Assembly: GCF_000744735.1 (NCBI RefSeq)
Contig: NZ_JQMM01000001.1
Coordinates: 1,674,001-1,738,000 of the forward strand
DNA from: Porticoccus hydrocarbonoclasticus MCTG13d
GTDB lineage: Bacteria; Pseudomonadota; Gammaproteobacteria; Pseudomonadales; Porticoccaceae
Direction of reading: 5' to 3'
Length of the DNA: 64,000 nucleotides
Positions within the stretch are counted from its first letter, which is position 1. Each line of letters starts with the position of its first letter. Positions 40,969 through 49,809 of the stretch are shown here, in pieces. Under the pieces are notes generated by a model. It did no database searches, was not told the DNA's origin, and saw only the letters and a list, made by a program, of their open reading frames with translations. Position numbers and translations under genes: made by a program.

Positions 40969-41334
40969 TTACAATCTGTCGATAACATATTGGCAGACTT
41001 GCTCGTGACCACGATTAACGACACTTTTGACAGTGGTATCCGCTGCAGTTGTTACCTGAAAAATACAGGTTGCCTGTACAGACCGTTTGTAATTGGAGTA
41101 GGAAGCAGTTTCAACTGTTTCTGCTCGGGTCCAACGATAGATTTCCCCGCCTCCCGATAGCTCTGTTACAGAGTCCGGTGTTGGCAGTTTTTCTGCCAAA
41201 TCACCGATAAAAAGGCCATGCCACTCTCCCGGTTGTGTTGAGCTGACGCTGGTGTCAGTGGATGAAGTTGTGCAGCTGGCGACAAATATACAGGCAGTGA
41301 AAATTACCAGGTGCAAGTAGGTGGTAGAGTTCAT
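40969..41334 (-). CDS. Small lipoprotein, function unknown
   Basis: I do not recognise this family. From the ATG at 41334 it has 121 residues with a lipoprotein signal and lipobox VASC, a Ser/Thr-rich linker, then a compact domain (GLFIGDLAEKLPTPDSVTELSGGGEIYRWTRAETVE) ending with two cysteines (ATCIFQV, EQVCQYV) that could pair in the periplasm. An in-frame start at 41355 would precede the signal. A hairpin lies upstream at 41416-41449. Confidence 0.75.
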   Translation of the reverse strand: MNSTTYLHLVIFTACIFVASCTTSSTDTSVSSTQPGEWHGLFIGDLAEKLPTPDSVTELSGGGEIYRWTRAETVETASYSNYKRSVQATCIFQVTTAADTTVKSVVNRGHEQVCQYVIDRL

Positions 41335-41415
41335 TTTTCTGGCAGCCAGTATCATTTCTGTGTATCACAGATTACTAAAAGTGGTCGGATCTTGTTAGAC
41401 GATAGCAGAAGTTGA

Positions 41416-41449
41416 CCCGGAAACAGAGATCCATGATCTCTGACTCGGG
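41416..41449. other. Perfect short hairpin upstream of lipoprotein gene
   Basis: CAGAGATC (41424-41431), loop CAT, GATCTCTG (41435-41442), extended beyond a small internal loop by CCCG (41416-41419) and CGGG (41446-41449). There is no T run, so it is not a terminator. It lies about 90 nt upstream of the lipoprotein start on the minus strand; function unknown. Confidence 0.5.
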
Positions 41450-41567
41450 GATTGCAGGGGAGGTGGAGGAATACGAACAATGGGCGGAGAGAAGGGCGAT
41501 GAACTGGATTGACCGGTCACGAGGAGTTTTCAGTGGAAACTAAGCTCAAAAGAAGCGATTCTCTATC

Positions 41568-41780
41568 TTACACAACCTGCCAGTATGTCTCAGCCCAAAT
41601 TGCGCTGGCTTTCATAGTCTTGAAACTGCCTTGGTGGTAGCCAACAAAGAGCGAACCGTCTTCACGGACTTTATAGACGAGCGCTTCAACACCTTCTGTT
41701 TCTTCAGATAGTTTGAGAATAATCCAGTCGCCGCGATTGATATCGGGTCTTTCCATCACCATAACCTTTTGTTTATTCAT
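41568..41780 (-). CDS. Small conserved-looking hypothetical protein
   Basis: The frame encodes 70 residues with no signal or membrane helix: ERPDINRGDWIILKLSEETEGVEALVYKVREDGSLFVGYHQGSFKTMKASAIWAE. It is rich in short beta-like stretches and ends in aromatic residues; I cannot assign a family. The ATG at 41756 has AAAGG 8 nt upstream and may be the true start (62 residues). It lies just downstream of tRNA-Ser on the same strand, 41 nt away. Confidence 0.6.
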   Translation of the reverse strand: MNKQKVMVMERPDINRGDWIILKLSEETEGVEALVYKVREDGSLFVGYHQGSFKTMKASAIWAETYWQVV

Positions 41781-41821
41781 GTTTCAAAAAAAAGCCCCTG
41801 CAGACAAGGGCATTATAAAAT

Positions 41822-41912
41822 TGGCGGAGGGACAGGGATTCGAACCCTGGGTAGGCTATTAACCTACGCCGGTTTTCAAGACCGGTGCTTTCAACCGCTC
41901 AGCCATCCCTCC
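41822..41912 (-). tRNA. tRNA-Ser (anticodon UGA)
   Basis: Read on the minus strand, 91 nt begin GGAGGGATGGCTGAGCGGTT and end GTCCCTCCGCCA. The acceptor stem GGAGGGA/TCCCTCC pairs fully, the anticodon loop is CTTGAAA (anticodon TGA), the long class II variable arm (GTAGGTTAATAGCCTAC) is typical of serine tRNA, the T loop is GGTTCGAATCC, and the 3' CCA is encoded. It lies between rne and the small hypothetical gene. Confidence 0.97.
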
Positions 41913-41923
41913 TGTGATTGTTC

Positions 41924-41974
41924 TTGTGGCTTGGTGCCCGGGAAGCAACAAAGTCAACTTGACCCAAGCCACAA
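41924..41974. other. Long inverted repeat between rne and tRNA-Ser
   Basis: TTGTGGCTTGG (41924-41934) and CCAAGCCACAA (41964-41974) are perfect 11-bp complements with a 29-nt loop that contains a second palindrome, GTCAAnTTGAC. There is no T tract after it in the minus direction. It lies 12 nt upstream of the tRNA 5' end, so it could mark the end of the rne mRNA or a processing site. Confidence 0.5.
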
Positions 41975-42050
41975 AATAGCGGCAGATTATACAGCGGATT
42001 CAACCGCAGACAAGGCCAAACTGCACTCGTCGACAGCTATTCCACCACTT

Positions 42051-45002
42051 TTAAACGGTTTCAGTTTTCGATGCCCCCACTGCTTTTTCAATGGCTGTCG
42101 TTTCTGAGGATCCGGTTTCCTTGTCCCTGTTTTGTGATCGGGGATCATTGATTGCCCGTGGAATATTAACCGGGCTAACAGTAACGGGAGAAGGTTGTGA
42201 TGTGTCCAGTGGCTGTGGAAGTGGCTTGTTACGTGAGTCAGTAGCTATGTCTATTTTTACTACGGGTCGAGGTGCAACTCTCGGGTCATTGCTGGCCCGA
42301 GCAGGTTGCTTCTGAGCATTGTCAATGAGCTCAGGTGCAGATTCATCCGTAAGTTCAGGTGCAGATTCCTCCGTGGTTTCAGAAACAGCCTCATCTACGG
42401 TGTCAGGAATAACAGCATCGTGCAAGGGGGTGAGGGGTTCTTCACTGGTGGCGGCTCCCATGTCGGCAGCAGAGGAGGATGGCTCTGCTTTTGCAAGGGG
42501 CTCGTTGACATCGGGGGCTTCGGTATTTTTTCTGGACTGTTCTGCCTCCCCGTCTTTCTCTTCCTCTGTGTTTGTCTCAGCAGGCTGACCAGGTTTGTCG
42601 ATTGCTCCAATGTCCGTTGTCTCATCTGCCTGTTCGTCGACCTCAGTGGTGACTTCTGACGTGGGCATTTCAGCATTTTCGTGATTTGCAGTGTTGTCAG
42701 AATCCACTGATAGATTTAATGGCCCCTGGTTGTTAGCTTCTGCCTGATCCGACACCATTGTTGTGTCATTAGCAACCGTTGGCTCGGCCAAATCTTTATC
42801 TGACTGCCTAGATGGTTTGTCAGTATCGCTGGACAAAGGGCTTTTTTCCGTGTGAGTCGCGGTTTTTGTCAGGTCGGTTAATGGTTCCGCCTGCAGTGTT
42901 TCACCGACCGGAGCCTCAACAGCTGCGAGTAGTTCCGCTGGAACTTCCTGGCGTTGACGACGTTGGCGAGGAGCGCGTCGTTTGTCGCCCTCCCGGCGGG
43001 GTGGTCGGGTGCTGTTTGTGTTTGTGGTCTCCTCTTCCCGATCAGTCTTTACGGTATCCACCTCAGGTTGTTTTTCCTGCTGAGGTTTGCGGTTCTGCCG
43101 GGGCTGACGGGTTTTCCTTTCACCGTTCTCGGGCGTATTGGCGCTATCGCGCTGATCGGTCTTTTGGCCGCCTGGTTTGTTGCGATTGCGGTTGTTGCGG
43201 CGAGCATCAGGGCGACGGTTGCGTCCTTGAGAGCGGCCATCGTTTTTGTCGCGTTCTTTTGAACCTGGCTGTTTGTCGTGTTCAACTGGCTTTTCAGTTT
43301 TACCGAAGAGGAGGGTGGCCAGACGGCGCAAGAGTCCGGGCTTGCCAGTTTTTTCGACAATTTTTGTGATTTTTTCTAGAGGTACAGGCGCCGGTTGAGA
43401 GGGCGTTGGCGTTTTGACCGCCGGTTGTAAAGCCGGGGGGACGGGTTGGACATGGTCATTCTCCGGAGCGGCAAAATCCTCGGATAATGTATTGGTAAGA
43501 CGATAGCTATACTCGCTGGCAAGACCGTCTTGTTCCCGAATACGTTGCACTTCGAAGTGTGGTGTTTCAAGGTTCTCGTTGGGAAGGATAATGATTTTCG
43601 AGCCGTGACGTTTCTCGATCTCAAAAATTTCTTTACGCTTTTCATTCAGCAGAAAGGTCGCCACTGAAACTGGGGTTATTGCCCGGATTTCTGCACTGAA
43701 CTCTTTTTGAGCCTCTTCTTCAACAAGGCGAAGAATAGACAGGGCAAGTGAGCGGGTACCCCGGATTGTTCCCTGGCCAAGGCAGCGTGGGCAGACTTTC
43801 GAGGTGGTCTCTTCCAATGATGGCCGCAACCGCTGACGGGACATTTCAAGCAAGCCAAAACGAGAAATTTTACCCACTTGTACCCGTGCACGGTCCAGTT
43901 CAAGGGCGTCGCGCATACGATTTTCCACATCGCGCTGGTTTTTGGTGGACCCCATGTCGATAAAGTCAATAACCACCAGGCCGCCAATATCGCGAAGTCG
44001 CAGTTGACGAGTAATCTCATCGGCGGCTTCAAGGTTGGTGCGGAGCGCGGTTTCTTCGATATCACTGCCGCGCGTTGCCCTGGAGGAGTTGATATCAATA
44101 GATACCAGCGCTTCGGTGATATCAATCACAATAGAGCCGCCGGAGGGTAGCTTTACTTCTCGCTCAAAGGCAGTTTCTATCTGATTTTCAATTTGGTAAC
44201 GATTGAATAGGGGTAGTGGATCTTCGTAGTATTTCACCCGGCTCTGAAAGTTGGGCATAACCTGTTTGATAAATGCCGAAGCCAGCTCGTAGGCTTCCCG
44301 GTTATCCACGATGACTTCGCCGATATCCTGTCGCAAATAGTCGCGAACTGCACGAATAATGACGTTGCTTTCCTGAAATAGAAAGTGAGGGGCCTTGCAA
44401 TTGCTGGCCTCGACCTGAATGGTTTCCCAAAGTTGCAGCAGATAGTCAAGATCCCATTGCAGCTCCTCGGCTGAACGCCCGATTCCAGCTGTGCGGACAA
44501 TAACGCCTACCCCGCTTGGAATTTGCAAGTCTCGCATCGCGGATTTCAGTTCTGAGCGTTCTTCCCCTTCTATGCGTCGCGAAATCCCACCAGCTCTGGG
44601 GTTGTTCGGCATAAGGACCATATATCGACCTGCGAGGCTGATAAACGTGGTTAATGCCGCCCCTTTATTGCCGCGTTCTTCCTTTTCAACCTGGATGACG
44701 ACTTCAGTACCTTCCTTGATAACATCCTGAATCTTGATGCGACCATCGGCGTCTGATGATTTTCTGGAAAAGTATTCACGTGAGATTTCTTTCAGAGGAA
44801 GAAAGCCGTGGCGTTCTGCGCCATAATCCACGAAGGCGGCCTCAAGGCTGGGTTCAACCCGGGTTATTCTGCCTTTGTAGATATTTGCTTTACGTTGTTC
44901 TCTGGTACGGTTTTCCAGGTCGAGGTCATAGAGACGTTGTCCATCGACCAGTGCTACCCGAAGCTCTTCTGGCTGGGAAGCGTTGATAAGCATGCGTTTC
45001 AT
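42051..45002 (-). CDS. rne: Ribonuclease E
   Basis: RNase E is the endonuclease that starts most mRNA decay and processes tRNA and rRNA. The 983 residues comprise the catalytic half (about 1-520): S1 domain ([22 protein letters not shown]), DNase I-like domain with catalytic Asp in [12 protein letters not shown] and [18 protein letters not shown], and the zinc link CPRCLGQG (about residue 404). The C-terminal half is disordered: an Arg-rich RNA-binding stretch ([23 protein letters not shown]), a long acidic region with repeated SAPEL, then two NDPR short motifs near the end ([17 protein letters not shown]). Divergent from rluC. Confidence 0.97.
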   Translation of the reverse strand: MKRMLINASQPEELRVALVDGQRLYDLDLENRTREQRKANIYKGRITRVEPSLEAAFVDYGAERHGFLPLKEISREYFSRKSSDADGRIKIQDVIKEGTEVVIQVEKEERGNKGAALTTFISLAGRYMVLMPNNPRAGGISRRIEGEERSELKSAMRDLQIPSGVGVIVRTAGIGRSAEELQWDLDYLLQLWETIQVEASNCKAPHFLFQESNVIIRAVRDYLRQDIGEVIVDNREAYELASAFIKQVMPNFQSRVKYYEDPLPLFNRYQIENQIETAFEREVKLPSGGSIVIDITEALVSIDINSSRATRGSDIEETALRTNLEAADEITRQLRLRDIGGLVVIDFIDMGSTKNQRDVENRMRDALELDRARVQVGKISRFGLLEMSRQRLRPSLEETTSKVCPRCLGQGTIRGTRSLALSILRLVEEEAQKEFSAEIRAITPVSVATFLLNEKRKEIFEIEKRHGSKIIILPNENLETPHFEVQRIREQDGLASEYSYRLTNTLSEDFAAPENDHVQPVPPALQPAVKTPTPSQPAPVPLEKITKIVEKTGKPGLLRRLATLLFGKTEKPVEHDKQPGSKERDKNDGRSQGRNRRPDARRNNRNRNKPGGQKTDQRDSANTPENGERKTRQPRQNRKPQQEKQPEVDTVKTDREEETTNTNSTRPPRREGDKRRAPRQRRQRQEVPAELLAAVEAPVGETLQAEPLTDLTKTATHTEKSPLSSDTDKPSRQSDKDLAEPTVANDTTMVSDQAEANNQGPLNLSVDSDNTANHENAEMPTSEVTTEVDEQADETTDIGAIDKPGQPAETNTEEEKDGEAEQSRKNTEAPDVNEPLAKAEPSSSAADMGAATSEEPLTPLHDAVIPDTVDEAVSETTEESAPELTDESAPELIDNAQKQPARASNDPRVAPRPVVKIDIATDSRNKPLPQPLDTSQPSPVTVSPVNIPRAINDPRSQNRDKETGSSETTAIEKAVGASKTETV

Positions 45003-45677
45003 TGAAGAATCCTACTGTCTTGCGCCGTCAAGAGCAGCAGAAGCACCACTATAAAATGAGCAATATAACTGGATAAATAGCAAAGCAGTGTATACCACCT
45101 ACACTTAGGAAGGCGATAGAAATAAGGTCATAACCCTTTGTTTTTAAACACTTTAGTTTTATCAATCACTGATTCTGTCCGGTTTTCCCATCGAGTGTTC
45201 AACTTGATTGCTATGGTGCCACTTATTCGTTCGAAGAGGCAAAAGCCGAGCGGTAAAGTTTGCTAATGTAACCGGCAACTGGCAGGCGAAAATAGCACAT
45301 GTCTGGCTGGCAATGCCTGGTGAACGATATATCGATCAAAAAATCCTGTGGTAACCTCTGCGCATTCAGCGCGGTTTTCTGTGGCAGCTGTCCTCGCTGG
45401 TTTGCGGAACAACTGGCGTAATAAATCAAAAGGGCTTTCGCCGCGTTGAGTGGGGCTACCCTGCCAATATCGACTTGGTGAGGGCGGTCGTCTTTGCCGA
45501 ACTAATTTCGGGCCCGATTCAACGCGGAGTTAATATATCAGTAATTGTCTTTCTCTTCAATTTGCAGTCCTGTGAAAATTGGGTTAATTGCATGATTATC
45601 AGTGATTTTTTCTTCTTCATGGATGCTCCTGCCAGGGCTAACTGCTAGAATTCATCTCCTTTTCCTGGGCTCACCCT
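45003..45677. other. Long divergent rne-rluC intergenic region
   Basis: These 675 bp hold the rne leader on the minus strand and the rluC promoter on the plus strand. RNase E genes usually have a long structured leader used for autoregulation; that is expected but not shown here. CCGCGTTGA (45441-45449) and TCAACGCGG (45519-45527) form a distant inverted repeat. A 68-codon frame at 45223-45429 has no coding features. I see no RNA gene I can name. Confidence 0.55.
45643..45651 (+). promoter_or_regulatory. Putative extended -10 promoter of rluC
   Basis: TGCTAGAAT, an extended -10 element, lies 27 nt before the rluC start with no clear -35. The element continues as TGCTAGAATTC, the same 11-mer seen upstream of trmJ. 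The implied leader is about 20 nt. Confidence 0.5.
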
Positions 45678-46625
45678 ATGACTGAAATACAAAATGGCTC
45701 TTTAGGGGTCCACTTCGTTAAAATTGACGAGAACCATGACGGTCAGCGAATAGATAATTTTCTGTTGGGCAGATTGAAAGGTGTGCCGAAATCGCGAGTC
45801 TACAGAATCCTTCGCAAAGGTGAAGTGCGCGTGAACGGTTCCCGGGTCAAGGCAGAGTATCGTCTGCAGGTCGGTGATGCGGTGCGAATTCCACCTGTTC
45901 GGGTAGCGGAGCGCGATGTGCCAGCAGGTCCCAGCCCAAAGTTGCAGCAGTTACTTGAGCAGAATATTGTCTACGAAGATACCGCGTTCCTGGTGGTCAA
46001 TAAACCAGCTGGGTTGGCGGTTCATGGTGGCAGTGGTGTCAGTCTGGGCCTGATTGAATCGTTGAGAGCTACTCGGCCTTCTGCGCCGTTTCTGGAGCTG
46101 GTTCATCGTCTGGATCGGGAGACATCCGGTTGCCTGATGATCGCGAAGAAGCGATCCATGTTGCGTCACCTTCAGGATGAAATGCGTGCCGGCCGTGTAG
46201 TTAAGGTCTATCAGGCGTTGTGCTGTGGCAGTTGGCCGAAAGGGATGAAACGGATCAGCGCGCCATTGCGTAAGAATGAGCTGAAGTCGGGCGAGCGGGT
46301 TGTCAAGGTGGACCCGGACGGTAAGGCGTCAGTTACGCATTTTCAGGTTTTACATCGCTATCGAGGCGCGACTTTGCTCGAAGTGGCTCTGGAAACAGGG
46401 CGTACCCATCAAATTCGTGTCCATTGCCAGTTCGCAGGTTGCCCGCTGGCGGGGGACGAAAAGTATGCTGATGTTGAGTGTAATCGCCAAATGCGGGAGA
46501 AAGGCCTGAGGCGTATGTTTCTGCATGCGGGGCAGTTGGAAGTCAGTTTGCCCGATGGTCAGCTTGTTGACATTCGATCGCCGTTACCCGGTGATCTGGC
46601 CGCCTTATTAACTAACCTGGAGTAA
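45678..46625 (+). CDS. rluC: 23S rRNA pseudouridine(955/2504/2580) synthase RluC
   Basis: RluC makes three pseudouridines in 23S rRNA. The 315 residues have an N-terminal S4 RNA-binding domain (RIDNFLLGRLKGVPKSRVYRILRKGEVRVNG, about 21-85) and the RluA-type catalytic domain with the aspartate in HRLDRETSGCLMIAK (about residue 143), plus GRTHQIRVHCQFAGCPLAGDEKY. Location divergent from rne is the standard one. Confidence 0.97.
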   Translation: MTEIQNGSLGVHFVKIDENHDGQRIDNFLLGRLKGVPKSRVYRILRKGEVRVNGSRVKAEYRLQVGDAVRIPPVRVAERDVPAGPSPKLQQLLEQNIVYEDTAFLVVNKPAGLAVHGGSGVSLGLIESLRATRPSAPFLELVHRLDRETSGCLMIAKKRSMLRHLQDEMRAGRVVKVYQALCCGSWPKGMKRISAPLRKNELKSGERVVKVDPDGKASVTHFQVLHRYRGATLLEVALETGRTHQIRVHCQFAGCPLAGDEKYADVECNRQMREKGLRRMFLHAGQLEVSLPDGQLVDIRSPLPGDLAALLTNLE

Positions 46626-46631
46626 CTGTCG

Positions 46632-47294
46632 GTGCCCAAGCTTTTGATCTTCGACTGGGACGGCACACTCTGTGATTCGTTATCCCGTATTGTTTATTGT
46701 CTTCGTTGTGCCGCGGAGTCGGTCGGTTTGCCTCCCCCTTCCGAGCTGGATGCCCGCAATATAGTGGGGCTGGGGATGGTAGATGCATTGACCACCTTGT
46801 TTCCCGGCATGGCGCGTGAGCAGATTGACGCCATGCGGGACAGCTATTCCCGCCATTTTGTCGAAGCAGATCGTGAGCCATCACCTTTTTTTAGTGGGGT
46901 TTCTGAAACCCTGTGTCGTCTCAAGGACCAGGGCTACCTGCTCACTGTTGCAACCGGTAAAAGTCGTCGTGGTCTAGACAGGGTATTGCAGGCCCGCCAG
47001 CTGGACCGGTTTTTTGACGGCACCCGTTGCGCCGATGAAACGGCAGGCAAGCCCCATCCTTTGATGCTGATTGAGTTGATGAAAGAGTTTGAGTGTTCTC
47101 CCGAGGAGTCAATCATGATCGGCGACACAGAATATGACTTGGCGATGGCTGTCAATGCCGGAATGTCAAGTATAGGAGTAAGCTACGGCGCCCATGATTC
47201 GAGACGATTGAGTCAGTATCGGCCGCTGGCGTGTCTGGATAAATTTTCAGATGTTGAGCTGATTGTAAAAAATATAAAAAACAATAAGTTGTAA
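46632..47294 (+). CDS. HAD-superfamily hydrolase (Gph-like)
   Basis: The 220 residues form a HAD phosphatase: motif I FDWDGTLCDS at the start (both Asp residues), a helical cap, motif II TVATGKSRRG, motif III lysine in GKPHPLML and motif IV GDTEYDLAMAVNAG. It resembles phosphoglycolate phosphatase-like enzymes; the substrate is unknown. The start is GTG at 46632, 6 nt after rluC. In Pseudomonas this gene is followed by sppA; here that gene is absent and yceF follows convergently. Confidence 0.9.
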   Translation: MPKLLIFDWDGTLCDSLSRIVYCLRCAAESVGLPPPSELDARNIVGLGMVDALTTLFPGMAREQIDAMRDSYSRHFVEADREPSPFFSGVSETLCRLKDQGYLLTVATGKSRRGLDRVLQARQLDRFFDGTRCADETAGKPHPLMLIELMKEFECSPEESIMIGDTEYDLAMAVNAGMSSIGVSYGAHDSRRLSQYRPLACLDKFSDVELIVKNIKNNKL

Positions 47295-47309
47295 TTATTT
47301 ATTTAAGTA

Positions 47310-47879
47310 TTACATTAATTTTCTCATCAGCATTTTATTCAGGCTGATCAGAGGTAATCCAATCAAGGCGGTGGGGTCGCTACTGTAGACAGCATCAAAC
47401 AGCGTGATACCCAGTCCTTCACTGCGGAAGCTGCCAGCACAGTTATACGGGGTATCATTTACAAGGTATTCAGTGATCTCCGTGTCACTTAACTGGCGAA
47501 AGATAACCTCTGTTATCACCATGTCTACCTGACTTTGTTGGGTAGCGCTATCCAGCAATGCCAAGCCGGTCAGGAAATGAACCTTTTTGCCGGACTCTGA
47601 GCGAAGCTGCTTAAAGGCGTTGTCAAAATTGCCCGGTTTTGTCAGCAGTTTTCCTTCGTTAACTGCGATCTGATCTGAGCCAATAATCAGGTGGTTATCA
47701 AAACGGTGGGCGATAGCCATGGCCTTTTCCAGCGAGAGGCGTTTGACCAGCGCTTCAGGTGGTTCTGCCGGTTGAGGCTGCTCGTCAATGTCGGGCGAAA
47801 TAATTTCAAATGGTATACGCAAGCGCTGCAGCAGCTCTCGCCGATAGGGTGATGAAGATGCCAGCACAAGGTTTTTCAT
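47310..47879 (-). CDS. yceF: Maf-family nucleotide pyrophosphatase (YceF type)
   Basis: Maf proteins hydrolyse non-canonical or modified nucleoside triphosphates; the YceF branch prefers 7-methyl-GTP (family knowledge). The 189 residues start LVLASSSPYRRELLQRL (phosphate-binding loop) and contain IIGSDQIAVNEGKLLTKPG, TEYLVNDTPYNCAGSFRSEGLG and the C-terminal DPTALIGLPL. It is divergent from yceD-rpmF, the usual arrangement. Confidence 0.94.
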   Translation of the reverse strand: MKNLVLASSSPYRRELLQRLRIPFEIISPDIDEQPQPAEPPEALVKRLSLEKAMAIAHRFDNHLIIGSDQIAVNEGKLLTKPGNFDNAFKQLRSESGKKVHFLTGLALLDSATQQSQVDMVITEVIFRQLSDTEITEYLVNDTPYNCAGSFRSEGLGITLFDAVYSSDPTALIGLPLISLNKMLMRKLM

Positions 47880-47960
47880 GATAAAACTCCAAATGATCTT
47901 TTAATGTTCCAGGGGGTATAATCAGGACTATAAACTGGTGATATTGGACCCAGTTTTTCT

Positions 47961-47989
47961 TTGACAGATCAAGGTCATATCACTATTAT
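47961..47989 (+). promoter_or_regulatory. Strong sigma-70 promoter of yceD-rpmF
   Basis: TTGACA (47961-47966), a 17-nt spacer and TATTAT (47984-47989): a perfect -35 and a 5/6 -10. The predicted transcription start, near 47996, is only a few bases before the first possible yceD start codon. Confidence 0.85.
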
Positions 47990-47998
47990 GGCGCGCCT

Positions 47999-48538
47999 AT
48001 GTCAATGCCCCCCATGAGAAGCTTCCTGCCGCGGATGTTAGAGTCCCGCCGTCTTGCACATCAGGGTGTGGCGATTTCCGGGGAGCTGGATCAGGCTTTC
48101 TGTGACAGGTTGGCAGAGGCAGTAATTGATATTGTCGAACCCATTGACGTCGAATTGAGGTTTGATACAGCCGAACAGGGTCGCAGGGTAATGACAGGAA
48201 CAGTTTCAACCTCTGTATTGATTCCTTGCCAGCGATGCCTGGAGGCGATGCCGGTAGCGCTGTCTGCAGAGTTCAGATTGGGTATAGTCTGGTCAGAAGA
48301 AGAGGCCGCCGCGTTACCTAAAGACCTGGATCCATGGCTTGTCGACAATGAAGCCGCAGATGTGGCTGAAGTGCTTGAGGATGAATTACTTTTAACATTG
48401 CCGTTTGTATCCTATCACCCCAAGGATCAATGCAATGATGTGGCCGGTTACTCTACGGGAGAGCATCCTGCTGAAGAATCCGCTAAAAACCCTTTTGGTA
48501 TTTTGAAGCAACTGAAGAACAGTGGCTCCGATAATTAA
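47999..48538 (+). CDS. yceD: YceD/DUF177 family protein
   Basis: DUF177 proteins are linked to rpmF throughout bacteria and have been tied to 23S rRNA maturation. The 179 residues contain the conserved paired cysteines in [12 protein letters not shown] (about residue 75) and a C-terminal [10 protein letters not shown]. Starts at 47999, 48005 and 48014 are all in frame. The promoter places transcription within a few bases of 47999, so either the mRNA is leaderless or translation begins at 48014, which also agrees better with family length. rpmF follows 26 nt later. Confidence 0.9.
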   Translation: MSMPPMRSFLPRMLESRRLAHQGVAISGELDQAFCDRLAEAVIDIVEPIDVELRFDTAEQGRRVMTGTVSTSVLIPCQRCLEAMPVALSAEFRLGIVWSEEEAAALPKDLDPWLVDNEAADVAEVLEDELLLTLPFVSYHPKDQCNDVAGYSTGEHPAEESAKNPFGILKQLKNSGSDN

Positions 48539-48564
48539 CAAGTAGTATTTTCAGGAGAAAGAAA

Positions 48565-48744
48565 ATGGCCGTTCAAAAAAGTCGTAAAACCCGATCCAAG
48601 CGTGGTATGCGTCGTGCTCACGATGCCCTGACGGGCCCCACCCTTTCTACAGATCCCGTTAGTGGTGAAAAGCACCTTCGGCATCAGGTTACTGCTGACG
48701 GCTTCTACCGCGGAAAGAAAGTGGTTTCTTCTGCTGAAGACTGA
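48565..48744 (+). CDS. rpmF: 50S ribosomal protein L32
   Basis: The 59-residue basic protein begins [20 protein letters not shown] and continues [33 protein letters not shown], a typical gammaproteobacterial L32 without the zinc cysteines of other lineages. AGGAGA (48553-48558) precedes the ATG. It lies between yceD and plsX, the near-universal order. Confidence 0.97.
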   Translation: MAVQKSRKTRSKRGMRRAHDALTGPTLSTDPVSGEKHLRHQVTADGFYRGKKVVSSAED

Positions 48745-48759
48745 TCCACTGGGTTAGAT

Positions 48760-49806
48760 TTGTTATTTTTGGCTGGCTCATACTGTCTTGCCATTGACGC
48801 CATGGGCGGGGACTTCGGTCCTCGCGTAACTGTCCCTGCGACCCTCGATATTCTTCGCCAGCAGCCCAATCTACGGGTTGTTCTTTTCGGTGATGCAGAA
48901 CAAATCCAGCAACAACTCCGCCTTGCTGCTGATCATTTTCCTGAACGTCTTCAAGTCCGTCATTGCTCTCAGTTTGTCTCTATGGATGACAAGCCGTCAT
49001 TTGCCCTCCGCAATAAAAGGGATTCCTCCATGTGGCTTGCTGTAGAGCAAGTTGCAAATAAACAGGCGGCGGCTTGCGTCAGTGCGGGCAATACCGGTGC
49101 GCTCATGGCCATGTCATTGTTTCAGTTGGGGTCCTTGCCCGGTATTAGTCGCCCAGCGATCGGGGCCCGGATTCCAACTGCTCGTGGATTTACCTATTTG
49201 CTGGATATGGGTGCCAATTTAGAGTGCACCGCAGAGCAGCTGTACCAGTTTGGACTGATCGCATCTTTGGTCGCTGCGGAGGTAGATGGCAATGCCAGCC
49301 CTTCAGTGGGGTTGCTGAATATCGGGGTGGAATCACTTAAAGGGAAACAGGAAATCCTCGATGCCGCAGCTTTGTTTAATACTAACCCCGATATTCATTA
49401 CATCGGATTTGTTGAGGCCGACTCACTCTTTAACGGAGAAGCCGATATCGTGGTTTGTGATGGTTTCAGCGGCAATATTGCTCTGAAAGCTGGCGAGGGT
49501 GTGGCAAAACTACTTCAGAGGCAGATCAGGGATGCCTTGGGAGAAACTGTATTGGCCCGGTTTGGTGCATTGTTTCTGAAACCAGCACTCGGACGGTTAC
49601 TTAAACGTGTTGACCCGGCACGGTATAATGGCGCCAGTTTTCTTGGCTTGCAGGGTGTCGTTATTAAAAGTCACGGTAGTGCTGATCAATGGGGTTTCGC
49701 CAGAGCAATTGAGGTGGCCCTCAATGAAGCAGAGCGGGACCTTCCAACATTGATTGAAAAGCGACTGTCCGAGAATAATCAATCAGCTGTTGTAATACAG
49801 AGGTAA
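48760..49806 (+). CDS. plsX: Phosphate acyltransferase PlsX
   Basis: PlsX makes acyl phosphate from acyl-ACP, the first step of phospholipid synthesis with PlsY. The 348 residues start with TTG at 48760 and show CLAIDAMGGDFGP, VSAGNTGALMAMSLF, LLDMGANLECTAEQLYQFG and DGFSGNIALKAGEG. fabH does not follow (fabD does), as in Pseudomonas. Confidence 0.96.
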   Translation: MLFLAGSYCLAIDAMGGDFGPRVTVPATLDILRQQPNLRVVLFGDAEQIQQQLRLAADHFPERLQVRHCSQFVSMDDKPSFALRNKRDSSMWLAVEQVANKQAAACVSAGNTGALMAMSLFQLGSLPGISRPAIGARIPTARGFTYLLDMGANLECTAEQLYQFGLIASLVAAEVDGNASPSVGLLNIGVESLKGKQEILDAAALFNTNPDIHYIGFVEADSLFNGEADIVVCDGFSGNIALKAGEGVAKLLQRQIRDALGETVLARFGALFLKPALGRLLKRVDPARYNGASFLGLQGVVIKSHGSADQWGFARAIEVALNEAERDLPTLIEKRLSENNQSAVVIQR

Positions 49807-49809
49807 TCA

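Noticed and set aside
42812-43369. 185-codon frame antisense to the rne tail
   Set aside because: Antisense shadow of the Arg/Pro-rich low-complexity region of RNase E.
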